Made by a program: the position numbers and the translations under genes
The notes under the pieces: generated by a model
What the model was told of the DNA's origin: nothing
Database searches by the model: none
Seen by the model: only the letters and a program-made list of their open reading frames with translations
Source: Amycolatopsis dendrobii
GTDB taxonomy: Bacteria > Actinomycetota > Actinomycetes > Mycobacteriales > Pseudonocardiaceae
NCBI RefSeq assembly: GCF_014145675.1
Contig: NZ_JACGZW010000007.1
Location: 186,001 to 250,000 of the forward strand
Direction of reading: 5' to 3'
Length of the DNA: 64,000 bases
In this document: piece after piece, positions 1 through 8,524 of the stretch
Layout: each line of letters begins with the position of its first letter
How positions within the stretch are numbered: the stretch's first letter is position 1

Positions 1-702
1 GCCGACCGGCAGATCGCCGCGCCGATCGGGGCGACTCACCAACTGGCTGCCGAGGCGTTGCAGGAGCCGGGCACGGTGCTCGACATCGGCGCGGCGGCCG
101 GGGCGGCGAGTCTGCCCCTGGTCGGCCGGTCGAACGTCACCGCGGTGACAGCGGTGGACACCGACGACGAGTTGCTCGCGGCGTTCGCCGAGCGGGCCGC
201 GGGCGTGGAGCATCGGCTGCTGTCCGGCCGGTGGCCCGATCTCGCCGACGAAGCCGGTGCGGCGGACGTTGTCGTGTGCGGGAACGTGGTTTACAACGTG
301 CCCGACCTGGCCCCGTTCGCCGCGGCGCTCACTGCGGCGGCGCGGCGGCGGGTGGTGGTCGAGACGGCCGCGCGGCATCCGTTGACGGAGCTTAATCCGT
401 TGTGGCAACGGTTTCACGGCATTGAACGACCGGAGGGGCCGACTGCCGCGGACTGTCTCGCGGCGCTCGCGGAAGCGGGGATCGAGCCGGAAGTCGTGGA
501 ATGGCGGCGGCCGCCGGAGCCGGAGTACGCGGAATTCGCGACCATGGCGGACGTCGTCCGGCGGCGGTTGTGCTTGCCTGCCGACGCGGCCGCAGACGTC
601 GAGCGGGCGTTGGCGGACCTGGGGGTTGACCCGGAAATGCCGCCCGATCTCGGATCCTCCGGCCGGGATCTGGTGACCCTGACATGGCCCGGTTCCGCTT
701 AA
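1..702 (+). CDS. Class I SAM-dependent methyltransferase, 5' end cut by window
   Basis: The frame is open from base 1 (233 codons visible), so the true start lies outside the window; the TTG at 58 is internal. The glycine-rich SAM-binding motif I reads VLDIGAAAGAASLPL, followed by an acidic strand end (VDTDDE), and a VVVCGNVVYNVPD segment matches motif II to post-II of class I methyltransferases. The substrate cannot be read from the sequence. Its TAA stop shares the tetranucleotide TTAA (699-702) with the stop of the convergent glycosyltransferase-like gene. Family assignment is firm; the role is unknown. Confidence 0.8.
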   Translation, partial: ADRQIAAPIGATHQLAAEALQEPGTVLDIGAAAGAASLPLVGRSNVTAVTAVDTDDELLAAFAERAAGVEHRLLSGRWPDLADEAGAADVVVCGNVVYNVPDLAPFAAALTAAARRRVVVETAARHPLTELNPLWQRFHGIERPEGPTAADCLAALAEAGIEPEVVEWRRPPEPEYAEFATMADVVRRRLCLPADAAADVERALADLGVDPEMPPDLGSSGRDLVTLTWPGSA

Positions 703-1883
703 CGGACCCGTTCCAGCGCGGGGACACGGGCGAACTGCATTGCGAAGAGCTGCCAGGCAAGGAAACCCAAGCCGAGGAGGACGTAGGCGTCGCCGACGAG
801 GTGCTGCCACGGTTCCCACGCGAGTTCCCTCATCCCGCTGGAGGGCACGAAGGTGTGCGGCGCGGCGATGAAGACCGCCGCGCCCGCCGCCAACGCCGCG
901 CCGGCGCGAAGTGTGCGGACGCGGGCGGCGAGGATGAGCATTGCGGGCACGACCCAGACCCAGTGGTGCGACCAGGAAATCGGGGACAGGACGAGCACCG
1001 CCGCCGCGTTGACGACGAAGCCGAGCGAACTGTCGACGCGCCGCATGACCAGTACGGCGGCGACCAGGACGAACGCGGACAACGACAGCCACAGCAGGTC
1101 GTGGGCCCGCGGCAGCAGCGCGAGGCGGTTGAGGGCGCCTTGGATGGTCTGGTTGGTCGCGTAGGGCGAGCCGCTGAAGCCGTCGGCGCCGGTGAGTCCG
1201 CCGCCGAAGAAGTACTCGACGGACGCGTGCGGGGCGACCAGGAAGCCGAGCAAAGTCGTCCCGGCACCGGTGAGCAGTGCGTTGCGGGCGGCGCGGAAAT
1301 CCTTGGCGATCAGGAAGAACAACAGGAAACCGGCGGGTGTCACTTTGATCGCGGCGGCCAGGCCGACGAGTATTCCGCGCGGCCAGCGCGGGTTGGGCGC
1401 CAGGCAATCCACGCCGACCAGGGCCATCAGGACGAGGTTGATCTGTCCGAAGCCGATAGTCGAGCGCACGGGCTCGAAGGCAAGTGCCGCAACGGTCAAC
1501 GCGGAGGCAGTGAGCACCGCGGACCGGCGATTCCAGTCGCGCCACAGGCGGCGGACCGTGGTGTACAAGACGATCCAGAGCGACGCGGCGGAGAGGAGGT
1601 CGAGCAGAACTGACGCGACCGGCAGCGGCGGGAGCGCCAGGGCGGAGAAGAGCATCGCGGCGAAGGGCGGGTAGATGAACGGCAGCATGGACCCGGCCGT
1701 GGTGGTCGGGAGCGGACCGTACAGGTCGCCGCCACGGACGGCGGCATCCGCTCCGAAGCGGTAAACCTGCAAGTCAACCGGGTTGAAGCTGCTGATGACG
1801 GCCGCTGCGCCCGCGACGAGGGCTACCGCGCCGAGTGCGGACGACCAGGCGAGGATCCGCCCGGCCTTTCCTTGAAACCACAT
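699..1883 (-). CDS. GT87-type polyprenyl-phosphate-mannose-dependent mannosyltransferase-like membrane protein
   Basis: A 394-residue polytopic membrane protein with about ten hydrophobic segments. Its plan fits the GT87/DUF2029 family (PimE-like alpha-1,2-mannosyltransferases): an early Asp in the first extracytoplasmic loop (FNPVDLQVYRFGADA), a YPPFAAML segment, GQINLVLMAL and AAAIKVTPAGFLL. In that family the enzyme takes mannose from a lipid carrier on the outer face of the membrane to build phosphatidylinositol mannosides or lipoglycans. The acceptor here is not predictable. It converges on the methyltransferase with a 4-base stop overlap. The start is the ATG at 1883, followed directly by the first membrane helix. 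Confidence 0.8.
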   Translation of the reverse strand: MWFQGKAGRILAWSSALGAVALVAGAAAVISSFNPVDLQVYRFGADAAVRGGDLYGPLPTTTAGSMLPFIYPPFAAMLFSALALPPLPVASVLLDLLSAASLWIVLYTTVRRLWRDWNRRSAVLTASALTVAALAFEPVRSTIGFGQINLVLMALVGVDCLAPNPRWPRGILVGLAAAIKVTPAGFLLFFLIAKDFRAARNALLTGAGTTLLGFLVAPHASVEYFFGGGLTGADGFSGSPYATNQTIQGALNRLALLPRAHDLLWLSLSAFVLVAAVLVMRRVDSSLGFVVNAAAVLVLSPISWSHHWVWVVPAMLILAARVRTLRAGAALAAGAAVFIAAPHTFVPSSGMRELAWEPWQHLVGDAYVLLGLGFLAWQLFAMQFARVPALERVR

Positions 1884-1981
1884 ACGGGCGGCGATTGTAG
1901 CTGCCTGCGCAACAAGCGGGCGGACTGTTCCGGATGACCGTTTTCACGGAATTGTCGTACCCCGTCGTTACAGTCGGCCCC

Positions 1982-2323
1982 ATGAGCACCTCCCTCTACT
2001 ACAACGCGAGCCGGGCATCCGCGCTCACCGCTGCCGAGACCACCGCCATCGAGCGCATCGTCACCGCCCGGCAGGCGTCTTTTCCCTGTCCCGACGAGGA
2101 ATCCCTCTTCCTGTACGAGGAGGGCGGCGACGAGCCGGACGCGATCGTGGCCGGGTCCACCAAGATGCCGTTCGAAGTCGACCACGTGATGCCGGTGCTC
2201 GAACACGTCCTTGGTTCGGTGACCGAGTTGCGCCGTGCCCTCCCGGACGCGCAGTGGCACGTGCACCTGGACGATTTCGACATCCCGTGGGACGAGAGCG
2301 AGGGGTATTTCCTGCCCTCGTAA
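1982..2323 (+). CDS. Small conserved-looking hypothetical protein (113 aa)
   Basis: A soluble acidic protein of 113 residues starting MSTSLYYNASRAS. I chose the ATG at 1982 because the extra upstream codons back to 1934 run into the promoter region and add a low-complexity leader. No Shine-Dalgarno is evident, so it may be leaderless or nearly so. The C-terminus is aromatic and acidic (WHVHLDDFDIPWDESEGYF). I see no membrane segment, signal peptide or catalytic motif and do not recognise the family. It ends 4 bases before the convergent lactate monooxygenase stop. Confidence 0.6.
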   Translation: MSTSLYYNASRASALTAAETTAIERIVTARQASFPCPDEESLFLYEEGGDEPDAIVAGSTKMPFEVDHVMPVLEHVLGSVTELRRALPDAQWHVHLDDFDIPWDESEGYFLPS

Positions 2324-2327
2324 GCGG

Positions 2328-3491
2328 CTAGCCGACTCTCCGCAGTGCCTCGCGGGTGAGGCCGGCCAGGGTCGGATAGCCGTCGACGGCCATGATCAAG
2401 TCAGCTTCGGCGAGCAAGGTACGCAGCACATGGACAACGCCGTCCTCACCAGCCAACGACAATCCCCAGGCGTACGGGCGGCCGACGCCTACCGCGGTCG
2501 CGCCCAAGGCCAGCGCCTTGACCACGTCGGCTCCGGAGCGAACGCCGGAGTCGAACAGCACCGGCGTGCCGTCCGCGGCGTCGACCACTTCGGCCAGGCA
2601 GTCCAGCGCCGGGAGGCCGCCGTTGGCCTGCCGTCCGCCGTGATTGGAGCAGTAGATCCCGTCGACCCCGCCGTCGATCGCGCGGCGGGCGTCGTCGGGA
2701 TGCTGGATGCCTTTCACCAGCAGCGGAAGCTTGGTCAGGGACCGCAGCCAGGGCAGGTCTTCCCAGGTCAGCGGGTTGCCGAAAAGCTGAGCCCACAGTC
2801 CGACGGCGGCCGCCGGGTCGTCGTCGGGAGCCTTGCCGAGCCGTTTCCGGAACACCGGGTCGGTGAAGTAGTTGGCCAGGCAATGCCCGCGCAACTGCGG
2901 GAAGTTCGCCGTCGACAGGTCGCGCGGCCGCCAGCCGGTCACCCAGGTGTCGAGCGTGACCACGATGCCGCGGAAGCCCGCCGCCTCGGCGCGTTGCACG
3001 AGCGAGGCGGCGACGTCACGGTCAGTTGGCGTGTACAGCTGGAAAAATCCGGGGGTGTCGCCCAGTTCCGGGACGAGCGTTTCCATCGGGTCGACGCTCA
3101 GTGTCGAAGCGACCATCGGCACGCCTGTTCGGGCGCTGGCCCGCGCGGTCGCCAAGTCGCCGTGGCCGTCCTGCGCGCACAGGCCGATAACGCCGACCGG
3201 CGCAAGGAACAGCGGCGACGGCAGGTTCATGCCGAACAGGTCCACCGACAGGTCGCGTTCCTGCGCACCCACGAACATCCGCGGGACCAGACCCCAGCGC
3301 TCGAATGCCTCGACGTTCCCGCGCTGGGTCCGCTCGTCGCCCGCTCCACCGGCCACATAGGACAGTACAGACGGCGGAAGCGCTTGTGCCGCACGCGCTT
3401 CCAGTTCCGCGTATGCCATCGGCAGGTCCGGAACGCGGCCGGACAGCCCGGCGAAGTAGATCTCGTGCTGGAAATCGCCGAAGCCGGGCAA
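2328..3491 (-). CDS. FMN-dependent alpha-hydroxy acid oxidase, lactate 2-monooxygenase type
   Basis: 387 residues with the full FMN-dependent hydroxy-acid dehydrogenase fold. The active-site SNHGGRQ motif holds the catalytic His and the substrate-binding Arg; LLVKGIQ supplies the FMN Lys and LFDSGVRSG the phosphate-binding region. The stretch VVTLDTWVTGWRPRDL and the following NYFTDPVFR insert resemble mycobacterial lactate 2-monooxygenase (L-lactate + O2 to acetate + CO2 + H2O) more than lactate dehydrogenase. The TTG start at 3491 is set by GGAG 5 bases upstream, in the 9-base gap after the aldehyde dehydrogenase stop, so the two genes form an operon. A mandelate or other hydroxy-acid oxidase is the alternative. 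Confidence 0.87.
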   Translation of the reverse strand: MPGFGDFQHEIYFAGLSGRVPDLPMAYAELEARAAQALPPSVLSYVAGGAGDERTQRGNVEAFERWGLVPRMFVGAQERDLSVDLFGMNLPSPLFLAPVGVIGLCAQDGHGDLATARASARTGVPMVASTLSVDPMETLVPELGDTPGFFQLYTPTDRDVAASLVQRAEAAGFRGIVVTLDTWVTGWRPRDLSTANFPQLRGHCLANYFTDPVFRKRLGKAPDDDPAAAVGLWAQLFGNPLTWEDLPWLRSLTKLPLLVKGIQHPDDARRAIDGGVDGIYCSNHGGRQANGGLPALDCLAEVVDAADGTPVLFDSGVRSGADVVKALALGATAVGVGRPYAWGLSLAGEDGVVHVLRTLLAEADLIMAVDGYPTLAGLTREALRRVG

Positions 3492-3500
3492 CAGTTCTCC

Positions 3501-4997
3501 TCAGCGCTTGCCGTGCAGGACGGTCACCAGCTTGGCGACCAGTGCGTCCGTGGATTCCTTGCGGGAGAAGGAAGTGAGCGTGAGCGGCGCGGTGAACCGC
3601 TGCCGGGCCACTGCCTTCGGGCGGGCGAACTCGCGCAGCCCCTCCGGGCCGTGGATCCGGCCGAACCCGGAGTCGCCGACGCCGCCGAAGGGCAGCGAGG
3701 CGATGCCGGCGAACGAAAGCGGCGCGTTCACCGAGGTCATGCCCGCGCGCAGCCGCGAGGCCAGCTCGGCGCCGCGCGCCCGCGAGAACACCGTGGAGCC
3801 GAGGCCGTACTTGGTCGCGTTCGCCTTCTCGATCGCTTCGTCCATGTCGCGGACCCTGGCGATGGTGACCGTCGGGCCGAACGTCTCCTCGCGCACCGCC
3901 TCGGAGTCCTCCGGGACGTCGACCAGCACGGTCGGCTGGACATAGCGGTCGCCGACGCTCTCCACGCCGCCGACCAGCGCTTTCCCGCCGCGCTTCAGTG
4001 CGTCCTCGATGTGGCTGCGGATCACCGAAAGCTGCGAGGGCATGGTGATCGGACCGTACTGCGCGTCCTCGTCGGAGCCGGCGCGCACGTTCTTCGCCTT
4101 CTCCACCACCCGCGCGACGAACTCGTCGGCCACGCGTTCGTGCACGTAGACGCGCTCGACGCCGATGCAGGTCTGACCGGAGTTGGAGAACGCGCCCCAG
4201 ACAGTGGCGTCGGCCGCGGCTTCGAGGTCCGCGTCCGTGTCGACCAGCAGCGCGTCCTTGCCGCCCGCCTCGATCACGACCGGGGTGAGGGTGTTCGCGG
4301 CGGCGGCCATGATCTTCTTGCCGGTGGCCGCGGAGCCGGTGAACGCGATCTTGTCCACGCCGGAGCCGACCAGCGCGGCGCCGGTCTCGCCGAAGCCAGT
4401 GATCAGCTGCAGCACCGGCTGCTCGGGCACGATCTCGGCGAACGCGTCGACCAGCCATTTTCCGACGCCGGGGGTGTACTCGCTGGGCTTGAAGACGACG
4501 GCGTTGCCCGCGGCCAGCGCGTACGCGATGGAGCCGAGCGGGGTGAACACCGGGTAGTTCCAGGGCCCGATCACGCCGACGACGCCGAGCGGGAGGTACT
4601 CGACGGTCGCGGCCTGGTTGGCCATGAGGAGACCGGACGAACGGCGGTGCTTGCCGAGCACCTTGCGGGCGTTCTTCGCCGCCCACGCGATGTGCTCGAT
4701 CGCCAGCACGCTCTCGAGCTGGGCGTCCGCGATCGGCTTGCCGGTTTCGTCGCGCACGACCTGGCACAGCTGCGGGAGCCGCCGGGTGAGCACGCCCTTC
4801 CAGCGCTGCAGCCGCTCCGCGCGCCCGGCGAAGCCGAGGCCGTCCCACCAGCGCGCGGCCGCCCTCGCCCGTTCGACAGCGGCGTTGACCTGCTCGGCCG
4901 TGTGCACCGGGTAGGTGCCGACGACCTCGTCGGTGGCCGGGCTGAGCGAATCGAACGTCTCGCCGACGGGCGTCGGCTTCGGCTGGACCGCGGTCAT
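3501..4997 (-). CDS. NAD(P)-dependent aldehyde dehydrogenase, succinate-semialdehyde dehydrogenase-like
   Basis: 498 residues from the ATG at 4997, preceded by GGGGAG at good spacing; the frame stays open upstream but those codons are not protein-like. Family motifs are in order: cofactor-site GPWNYPVFTPLG, FKPSEYTP, FTGSAATGKKI, catalytic Glu in VIEAGGKDALL, catalytic Cys in SNSGQTCIG, and ETFGPTVTI. The enzyme oxidises an aldehyde to a carboxylate. The succinate-semialdehyde assignment is by overall resemblance only. It is the first gene of a two-gene operon with the lactate monooxygenase, which suggests short-chain acid or aldehyde oxidation. It is divergent from the MBL-fold gene across 200 bases. 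Confidence 0.9.
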   Translation of the reverse strand: MTAVQPKPTPVGETFDSLSPATDEVVGTYPVHTAEQVNAAVERARAAARWWDGLGFAGRAERLQRWKGVLTRRLPQLCQVVRDETGKPIADAQLESVLAIEHIAWAAKNARKVLGKHRRSSGLLMANQAATVEYLPLGVVGVIGPWNYPVFTPLGSIAYALAAGNAVVFKPSEYTPGVGKWLVDAFAEIVPEQPVLQLITGFGETGAALVGSGVDKIAFTGSAATGKKIMAAAANTLTPVVIEAGGKDALLVDTDADLEAAADATVWGAFSNSGQTCIGVERVYVHERVADEFVARVVEKAKNVRAGSDEDAQYGPITMPSQLSVIRSHIEDALKRGGKALVGGVESVGDRYVQPTVLVDVPEDSEAVREETFGPTVTIARVRDMDEAIEKANATKYGLGSTVFSRARGAELASRLRAGMTSVNAPLSFAGIASLPFGGVGDSGFGRIHGPEGLREFARPKAVARQRFTAPLTLTSFSRKESTDALVAKLVTVLHGKR

Positions 4998-5197
4998 CGG
5001 CGTCTCCCCGTGTCGGTGAACCCCCAGGCTACGAGGTTGCTGACACTCTGCCAACAGTTGCCCGGGCTTCCCGCCAGCATGGCATCTCAGGAGCTGGCGC
5101 GGAAAGTCCTCCGACCGGGAGTCCTCGCTGGACACCCTCGTGGACCAGGCACGGAGCGTAGGGTTGAACCGACCGATCTTGGTAAGGAGAAAACCTG

Positions 5198-5833
5198 ATG
5201 CGGATCGTCCATTTCGGACATTCCTGCGTACTGCTCGAGACCGCCGCGGAGCGGATTCTGCTCGACCCTGGCACGTTCTCCACCGGTTTCGAGAACGAGC
5301 GCGAACTGTCCGCGGTGCTGATCACCCACCAGCACTTCGACCACCTCGACGTCGAACGGCTGCCCGGCCTGCTCAAGGCCAACCCGGACGCGAAGCTGAT
5401 CGTCGACCCGGGCTCGGCCGAGGCGATCGAGAAGCTGCACCTGGAGTTCGAGGTCGCACGGCCCGGCGACGCGTTCGAGTTCGGCGGCACGTCGGTGTCG
5501 GTCGTCGGCGGCGAGCACGCGGTGATCCACGCCGACATCCCGGTGATCCCGAACATCGGCTACCTCGTCGACCACGGCGCGTTCTACCACCCGGGTGACT
5601 CGTTCTTCGTGCCCGAGCAAAAGGTCGACGTGCTCGGCCTGCCCACCGGGGCCCCGTGGCTGAAGGCGGGCGAAGCCGTGGACTTCCTGCGCGCGGTCGC
5701 GCCGCGCCGTTCGGTGCCGATCCACGAGGCGGTGCTGGCCAACCCGGCAATGCACTACGGGCTGTTCCAGAACCTCGCTCCCGAGGGCACCGAGGTGAAG
5801 GTGCTGGATCGAGGCGTCGCGACGGAACTCTAG
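5198..5833 (+). CDS. MBL-fold metal-dependent hydrolase, UlaG/YhfI-like
   Basis: 211 residues. The metallo-beta-lactamase zinc signature HxHxDH is complete (H44, H46, D48, H49 in THQHFDHLD), followed by GGEHAVIH, the ligand HPGDSF and a C-terminal PIHEAVL histidine. The short MRIVHFGHSC start is typical of the small UlaG-like branch, whose members act on lactones, phosphodiesters or unknown metabolites. The start has an AAGGAG site 8 bases upstream. Cytoplasmic, with no signal peptide. Its TAG stop shares CTAG (5830-5833) with the convergent DUF2334 gene. Confidence 0.88.
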   Translation: MRIVHFGHSCVLLETAAERILLDPGTFSTGFENERELSAVLITHQHFDHLDVERLPGLLKANPDAKLIVDPGSAEAIEKLHLEFEVARPGDAFEFGGTSVSVVGGEHAVIHADIPVIPNIGYLVDHGAFYHPGDSFFVPEQKVDVLGLPTGAPWLKAGEAVDFLRAVAPRRSVPIHEAVLANPAMHYGLFQNLAPEGTEVKVLDRGVATEL

Positions 5834-6609
5834 GCGGGAGCGGTGTGGCGCAGGGAGCCGTAAGTGCTCCCGAAAGCCCGGTTTTCCAGGGCGACGTCCA
5901 CCGCGTCCAGCAACGCCTGCCGCAAGCCGGGGCGGCTGAGGTCAGCGGCGTCAATGCCAAGCCGCACCAACCCGCCTCGGCGCGCGGCCCGCGCGGAAGC
6001 CAGTACGAGCGCGAAGCAGCGGACAGTCTCCGTACGGTGGGACTGACTCGTGAAGTCCTGCACCCGCGCGCGCCGGACCTCGCCGGTCACCAGGTCCCGT
6101 ACGGCGTTCTGGTCGGCGCACAGCGTGAAGCCATGCTCCCGCAACGCCTGCACAGTGCCAGGCGACGCCAGCCAACGCGGCGGCGCGAAGCCGTCGACAG
6201 TCACGCCGGTCGCATCGAGGGCAGCCTTCGCGGCGATGAGCCGAAGCCGTGCTTCGTGCGCGGGGAGCACGGCGAACTCAGCCTTGCGCCCCAGGTGCAC
6301 GGCGCGATGCGTCGGCGGAATGCGGTGGTCGTAGCCATTGAGCAACACCGAGTCGCCCGCCGCGGCGCGCGTACGGACCCAGGCCGTGACGGGCCCGTCC
6401 TCGGTGCGCGCGACATGCAGGATCGACAGCGGGACGTGCCGACGTTCGAGTTCGGCCGCCAGATGCGCACAACGGTGCAGCGTGCGCGTGGTGACCCCGG
6501 ACAGCGAGACCAGCAGGCGAGCATCCACACCACCATTGCGCCGCAGCCGTGTGGCGACCGCCTGACCGCTCCGTGAACTGCGAGTGAGACTTACCCGGCG
6601 GACAGTCAC
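5830..6609 (-). CDS. DUF2334-type polysaccharide deacetylase-like protein
   Basis: 259 residues, no signal peptide. The pattern LLVSLSGV near the N-terminus, the SVLLNGYDHR segment and GFAPPRWLASPGTVQALREHGF match the DUF2334 branch of the polysaccharide deacetylase (NodB-like) fold. In canonical deacetylases the first motif carries an Asp-Asp pair; here the corresponding place reads SLSG, so metal-dependent deacetylase activity is doubtful. The GTG start lies 9 bases after the stop of the methyltransferase upstream, so the two are probably co-transcribed. No substrate can be inferred. Confidence 0.7.
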   Translation of the reverse strand: MTVRRVSLTRSSRSGQAVATRLRRNGGVDARLLVSLSGVTTRTLHRCAHLAAELERRHVPLSILHVARTEDGPVTAWVRTRAAAGDSVLLNGYDHRIPPTHRAVHLGRKAEFAVLPAHEARLRLIAAKAALDATGVTVDGFAPPRWLASPGTVQALREHGFTLCADQNAVRDLVTGEVRRARVQDFTSQSHRTETVRCFALVLASARAARRGGLVRLGIDAADLSRPGLRQALLDAVDVALENRAFGSTYGSLRHTAPA

Positions 6610-6618
6610 CGCTGGGTT

Positions 6619-7479
6619 TTATCCGGCTTTGCGGCAGTGCCAGATGAGCAGCGACGGCACGTCTTTCGCCGCCGCGGCCAACGCGTCCGGCACCAGGCCG
6701 TTCAGCGACCACGGCCAGAGATCCCACGGCCCGCCACCAGGCACGTAGCGCGGTTCCGCAGGTGCGGGCCTCGGTTCCTGACAGCTCACCGGCGCGAGGC
6801 CCGCAGCGAAGAACGCACGCAAGTAATCACCAACGCGGTGCTGCCTAGTCCGCACCCGAGCCGGGTCACCGCCGTCCGTGCGCACGGACGGGATCGATCC
6901 GCGCTGGACCTGCTCAGGATGCACATCCGAGAGAACAAGGTGCCCACCCGGCGCGAGTACCCGGGCAAACTCCGCGACCACCGGCATCAGATCCGGCACG
7001 TGCGGCAGTGCGAGGCCGCACAGCACGACGTCCTGCGACCCGTCGTCAACCGGAAGTTCATGCAGGTCAGCGACAAAAGTCGAGTCGGCCTCAGCGTGAC
7101 TGAGCATCTCCGGCGAACCGTCGACGGCGACGACGCGGTGGCCGCGTTCGACCAGGAGGCGGGTGAGACGTCCGGTGCCGCAAGCAGCGTCGAGCGCACG
7201 CCCCGGCGGGATGGCGTCGAGGATCGCCGCGACGTGGGGCTCGTCAGCGAACGCGGCGTTCTCACCGGAGTCATACGCCGCTGCCCAGCGCGCATAACCG
7301 TCTCGCGGGGCGAGCTGCGCTACCTCGACCCCCTTGGCCAGGCCTTCGTCCGCCAGCAGCGCACGAATTTCAGCGAGCCGCGCTTCGACGAACTCGCGAT
7401 CATGCTCGCCGGTGAACGCGCGGAGCAACGCCGCGCCTTCGATGCCGACGAGGTAAGCGAGGGGATGCTCGTAACTCAC
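6619..7479 (-). CDS. Class I SAM-dependent methyltransferase
   Basis: 286 residues. The central Rossmann domain shows motif I ALDAACGTGRLTRLL, the acidic loop VVAVDGSPEML, motif II-like DVVLCGLALPHVPD and motif III LAPGGHLVLSDVHPE. An extra N-terminal helical region of about 80 residues precedes the domain, and the C-terminus has a Trp-rich stretch (GGPWDLWPWSLNG). This is a small-molecule methyltransferase pattern, but the substrate is not evident. It is followed at 9 bases by the DUF2334 gene, so the product may act with a carbohydrate-related enzyme; that link is only contextual. Confidence 0.85.
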   Translation of the reverse strand: MSYEHPLAYLVGIEGAALLRAFTGEHDREFVEARLAEIRALLADEGLAKGVEVAQLAPRDGYARWAAAYDSGENAAFADEPHVAAILDAIPPGRALDAACGTGRLTRLLVERGHRVVAVDGSPEMLSHAEADSTFVADLHELPVDDGSQDVVLCGLALPHVPDLMPVVAEFARVLAPGGHLVLSDVHPEQVQRGSIPSVRTDGGDPARVRTRQHRVGDYLRAFFAAGLAPVSCQEPRPAPAEPRYVPGGGPWDLWPWSLNGLVPDALAAAAKDVPSLLIWHCRKAG

Positions 7480-7550
7480 GCCTGCGGACGCTAACCGGGC
7501 AAATGCCGCAGTGCCACCGATTTTCGCGCTAGCCGACTGGGCTCAGCAAC

Positions 7551-8081
7551 TCACGGATTGGCCGGTTTGGCCGCCTCCACCAGTCGCCGCACCGCGACCG
7601 CGATCCGCCCCCGCAGGTCGGGATCGATGAGGGCCCCGTTCTCGACGGCTTGGCGGGGAATCGGAATCCGCGCACAAGCGTCGTCGACGATGCGAGTGCC
7701 CGCGTAGGTGAGGGTTTTGCGGAGAGATTCGTGCGCGTCCGCACCCCCAGTCGGCGCGGCAACCGAAGACGCGTTGATCCACGCGACGGGTTTGCCGTAC
7801 ATCTCGCCGCCGCCGATCGTCCAGTCGAGCAGATTCTTGAAGGAACCCGGCAGGCCGCCGGCGTACTCCGGGGTGCAGAACAAGACGCCGTCCGCCGCCC
7901 CGATCGCCTCCCGCAACGCCGCGACTTCGACCGGCAACGGATCCCGGTCAAAGTCCGGATTGAAGTGCGGCAGCCCAGCGAGCCCACCGTACACAGTGGA
8001 CGCCGTAAAGCCAGCCGCGGTCGCGATGACAGCCGCGTTGACCGAACCGGCCCGCAGGCTGCCGCTGATGAGCAGAAGCAC
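7551..8081 (-). CDS. NADPH-dependent FMN reductase family protein
   Basis: About 176 residues if started at the GTG at 8081; the frame runs on upstream to 8336 but those codons are Arg/Pro-rich and not protein-like. The flavodoxin-like start (LLLISGSLRAGSVN) is the phosphate loop for FMN, and PEYAGGLPGSFKNLLDW is the signature of the chromate/quinone reductase branch of this family. The enzyme reduces FMN, quinones or azo compounds using NAD(P)H in the cytoplasm. No clear ribosome binding site precedes the chosen GTG, so the start is uncertain by several codons. Confidence 0.82.
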   Translation of the reverse strand: MLLLISGSLRAGSVNAAVIATAAGFTASTVYGGLAGLPHFNPDFDRDPLPVEVAALREAIGAADGVLFCTPEYAGGLPGSFKNLLDWTIGGGEMYGKPVAWINASSVAAPTGGADAHESLRKTLTYAGTRIVDDACARIPIPRQAVENGALIDPDLRGRIAVAVRRLVEAAKPANP

Positions 8082-8361
8082 GAGGCCCAGTGTGCCAGTG
8101 CCAGGGCGGCCGCGGGGTCGGCTTTTCGGGGCGCGCCTGACTTTCACCCACTGCAACCGCCCGAACGCAATCACCACCCGATGCCAGCCCTGACGCGCTT
8201 CCGGCGCGCGCCGACCTTGGCGGTGAACGCTTGGTGACGAACCGGGTTGCCCAGCGGAGCGCAGACTCCGGAGCAGCCTGAAGCCAACGCGTCCCGCTCC
8301 GACGCTGGCAGGGCTCGGCGACAGCCGGCCGGACACGACCTGCGCGCTGGCCTGGAGCCGA

Positions 8362-8506
8362 CAGCGACCAGCCCTCGTCTGAATGCGGTGCCCAGCCCGC
8401 CGAGGTCAGCGACCAGCCCTCGCCTGAACGCGGCGCCCAGCCCACCGAGGCCAGCGACCAGCCCTCGCCTGAATGCGGTGCCCAGCCCGCCGAGGTCAGC
8501 GACCAG
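8362..8506. repeat. Three tandem 45-base repeats plus partial fourth, in a 443-base gene-free gap
   Basis: Copies lie at 8362-8406, 8407-8451 and 8452-8496, and the first 10 bases of a fourth at 8497-8506. Copies 1 and 3 differ at one base; copy 2 has a few transitions. Each unit begins CAGCGACCAGCCCTCG on the plus strand. The period is divisible by three, so both strands show a 15-residue periodic frame, but no frame has a good start or recognisable domain. The rest of the 8082-8524 gap is C-rich plus-strand sequence between the FMN reductase start and the patatin stop, with no promoter or terminator I can support. Confidence 0.9.
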
Positions 8507-8524
8507 GCTGGTGCCAGGACGAAC

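Noticed and set aside
2235..5198. A 987-codon open frame on the plus strand
   Set aside because: It lies opposite the lactate monooxygenase and aldehyde dehydrogenase genes, which have full catalytic motifs. The translation is Arg/Gly/Asp-rich with no domain, as expected for the antisense of GC-rich genes.
8362..8506. CRISPR-like repeats
   Set aside because: The copies are contiguous with no spacers, the unit is not palindromic, and no cas gene is near.
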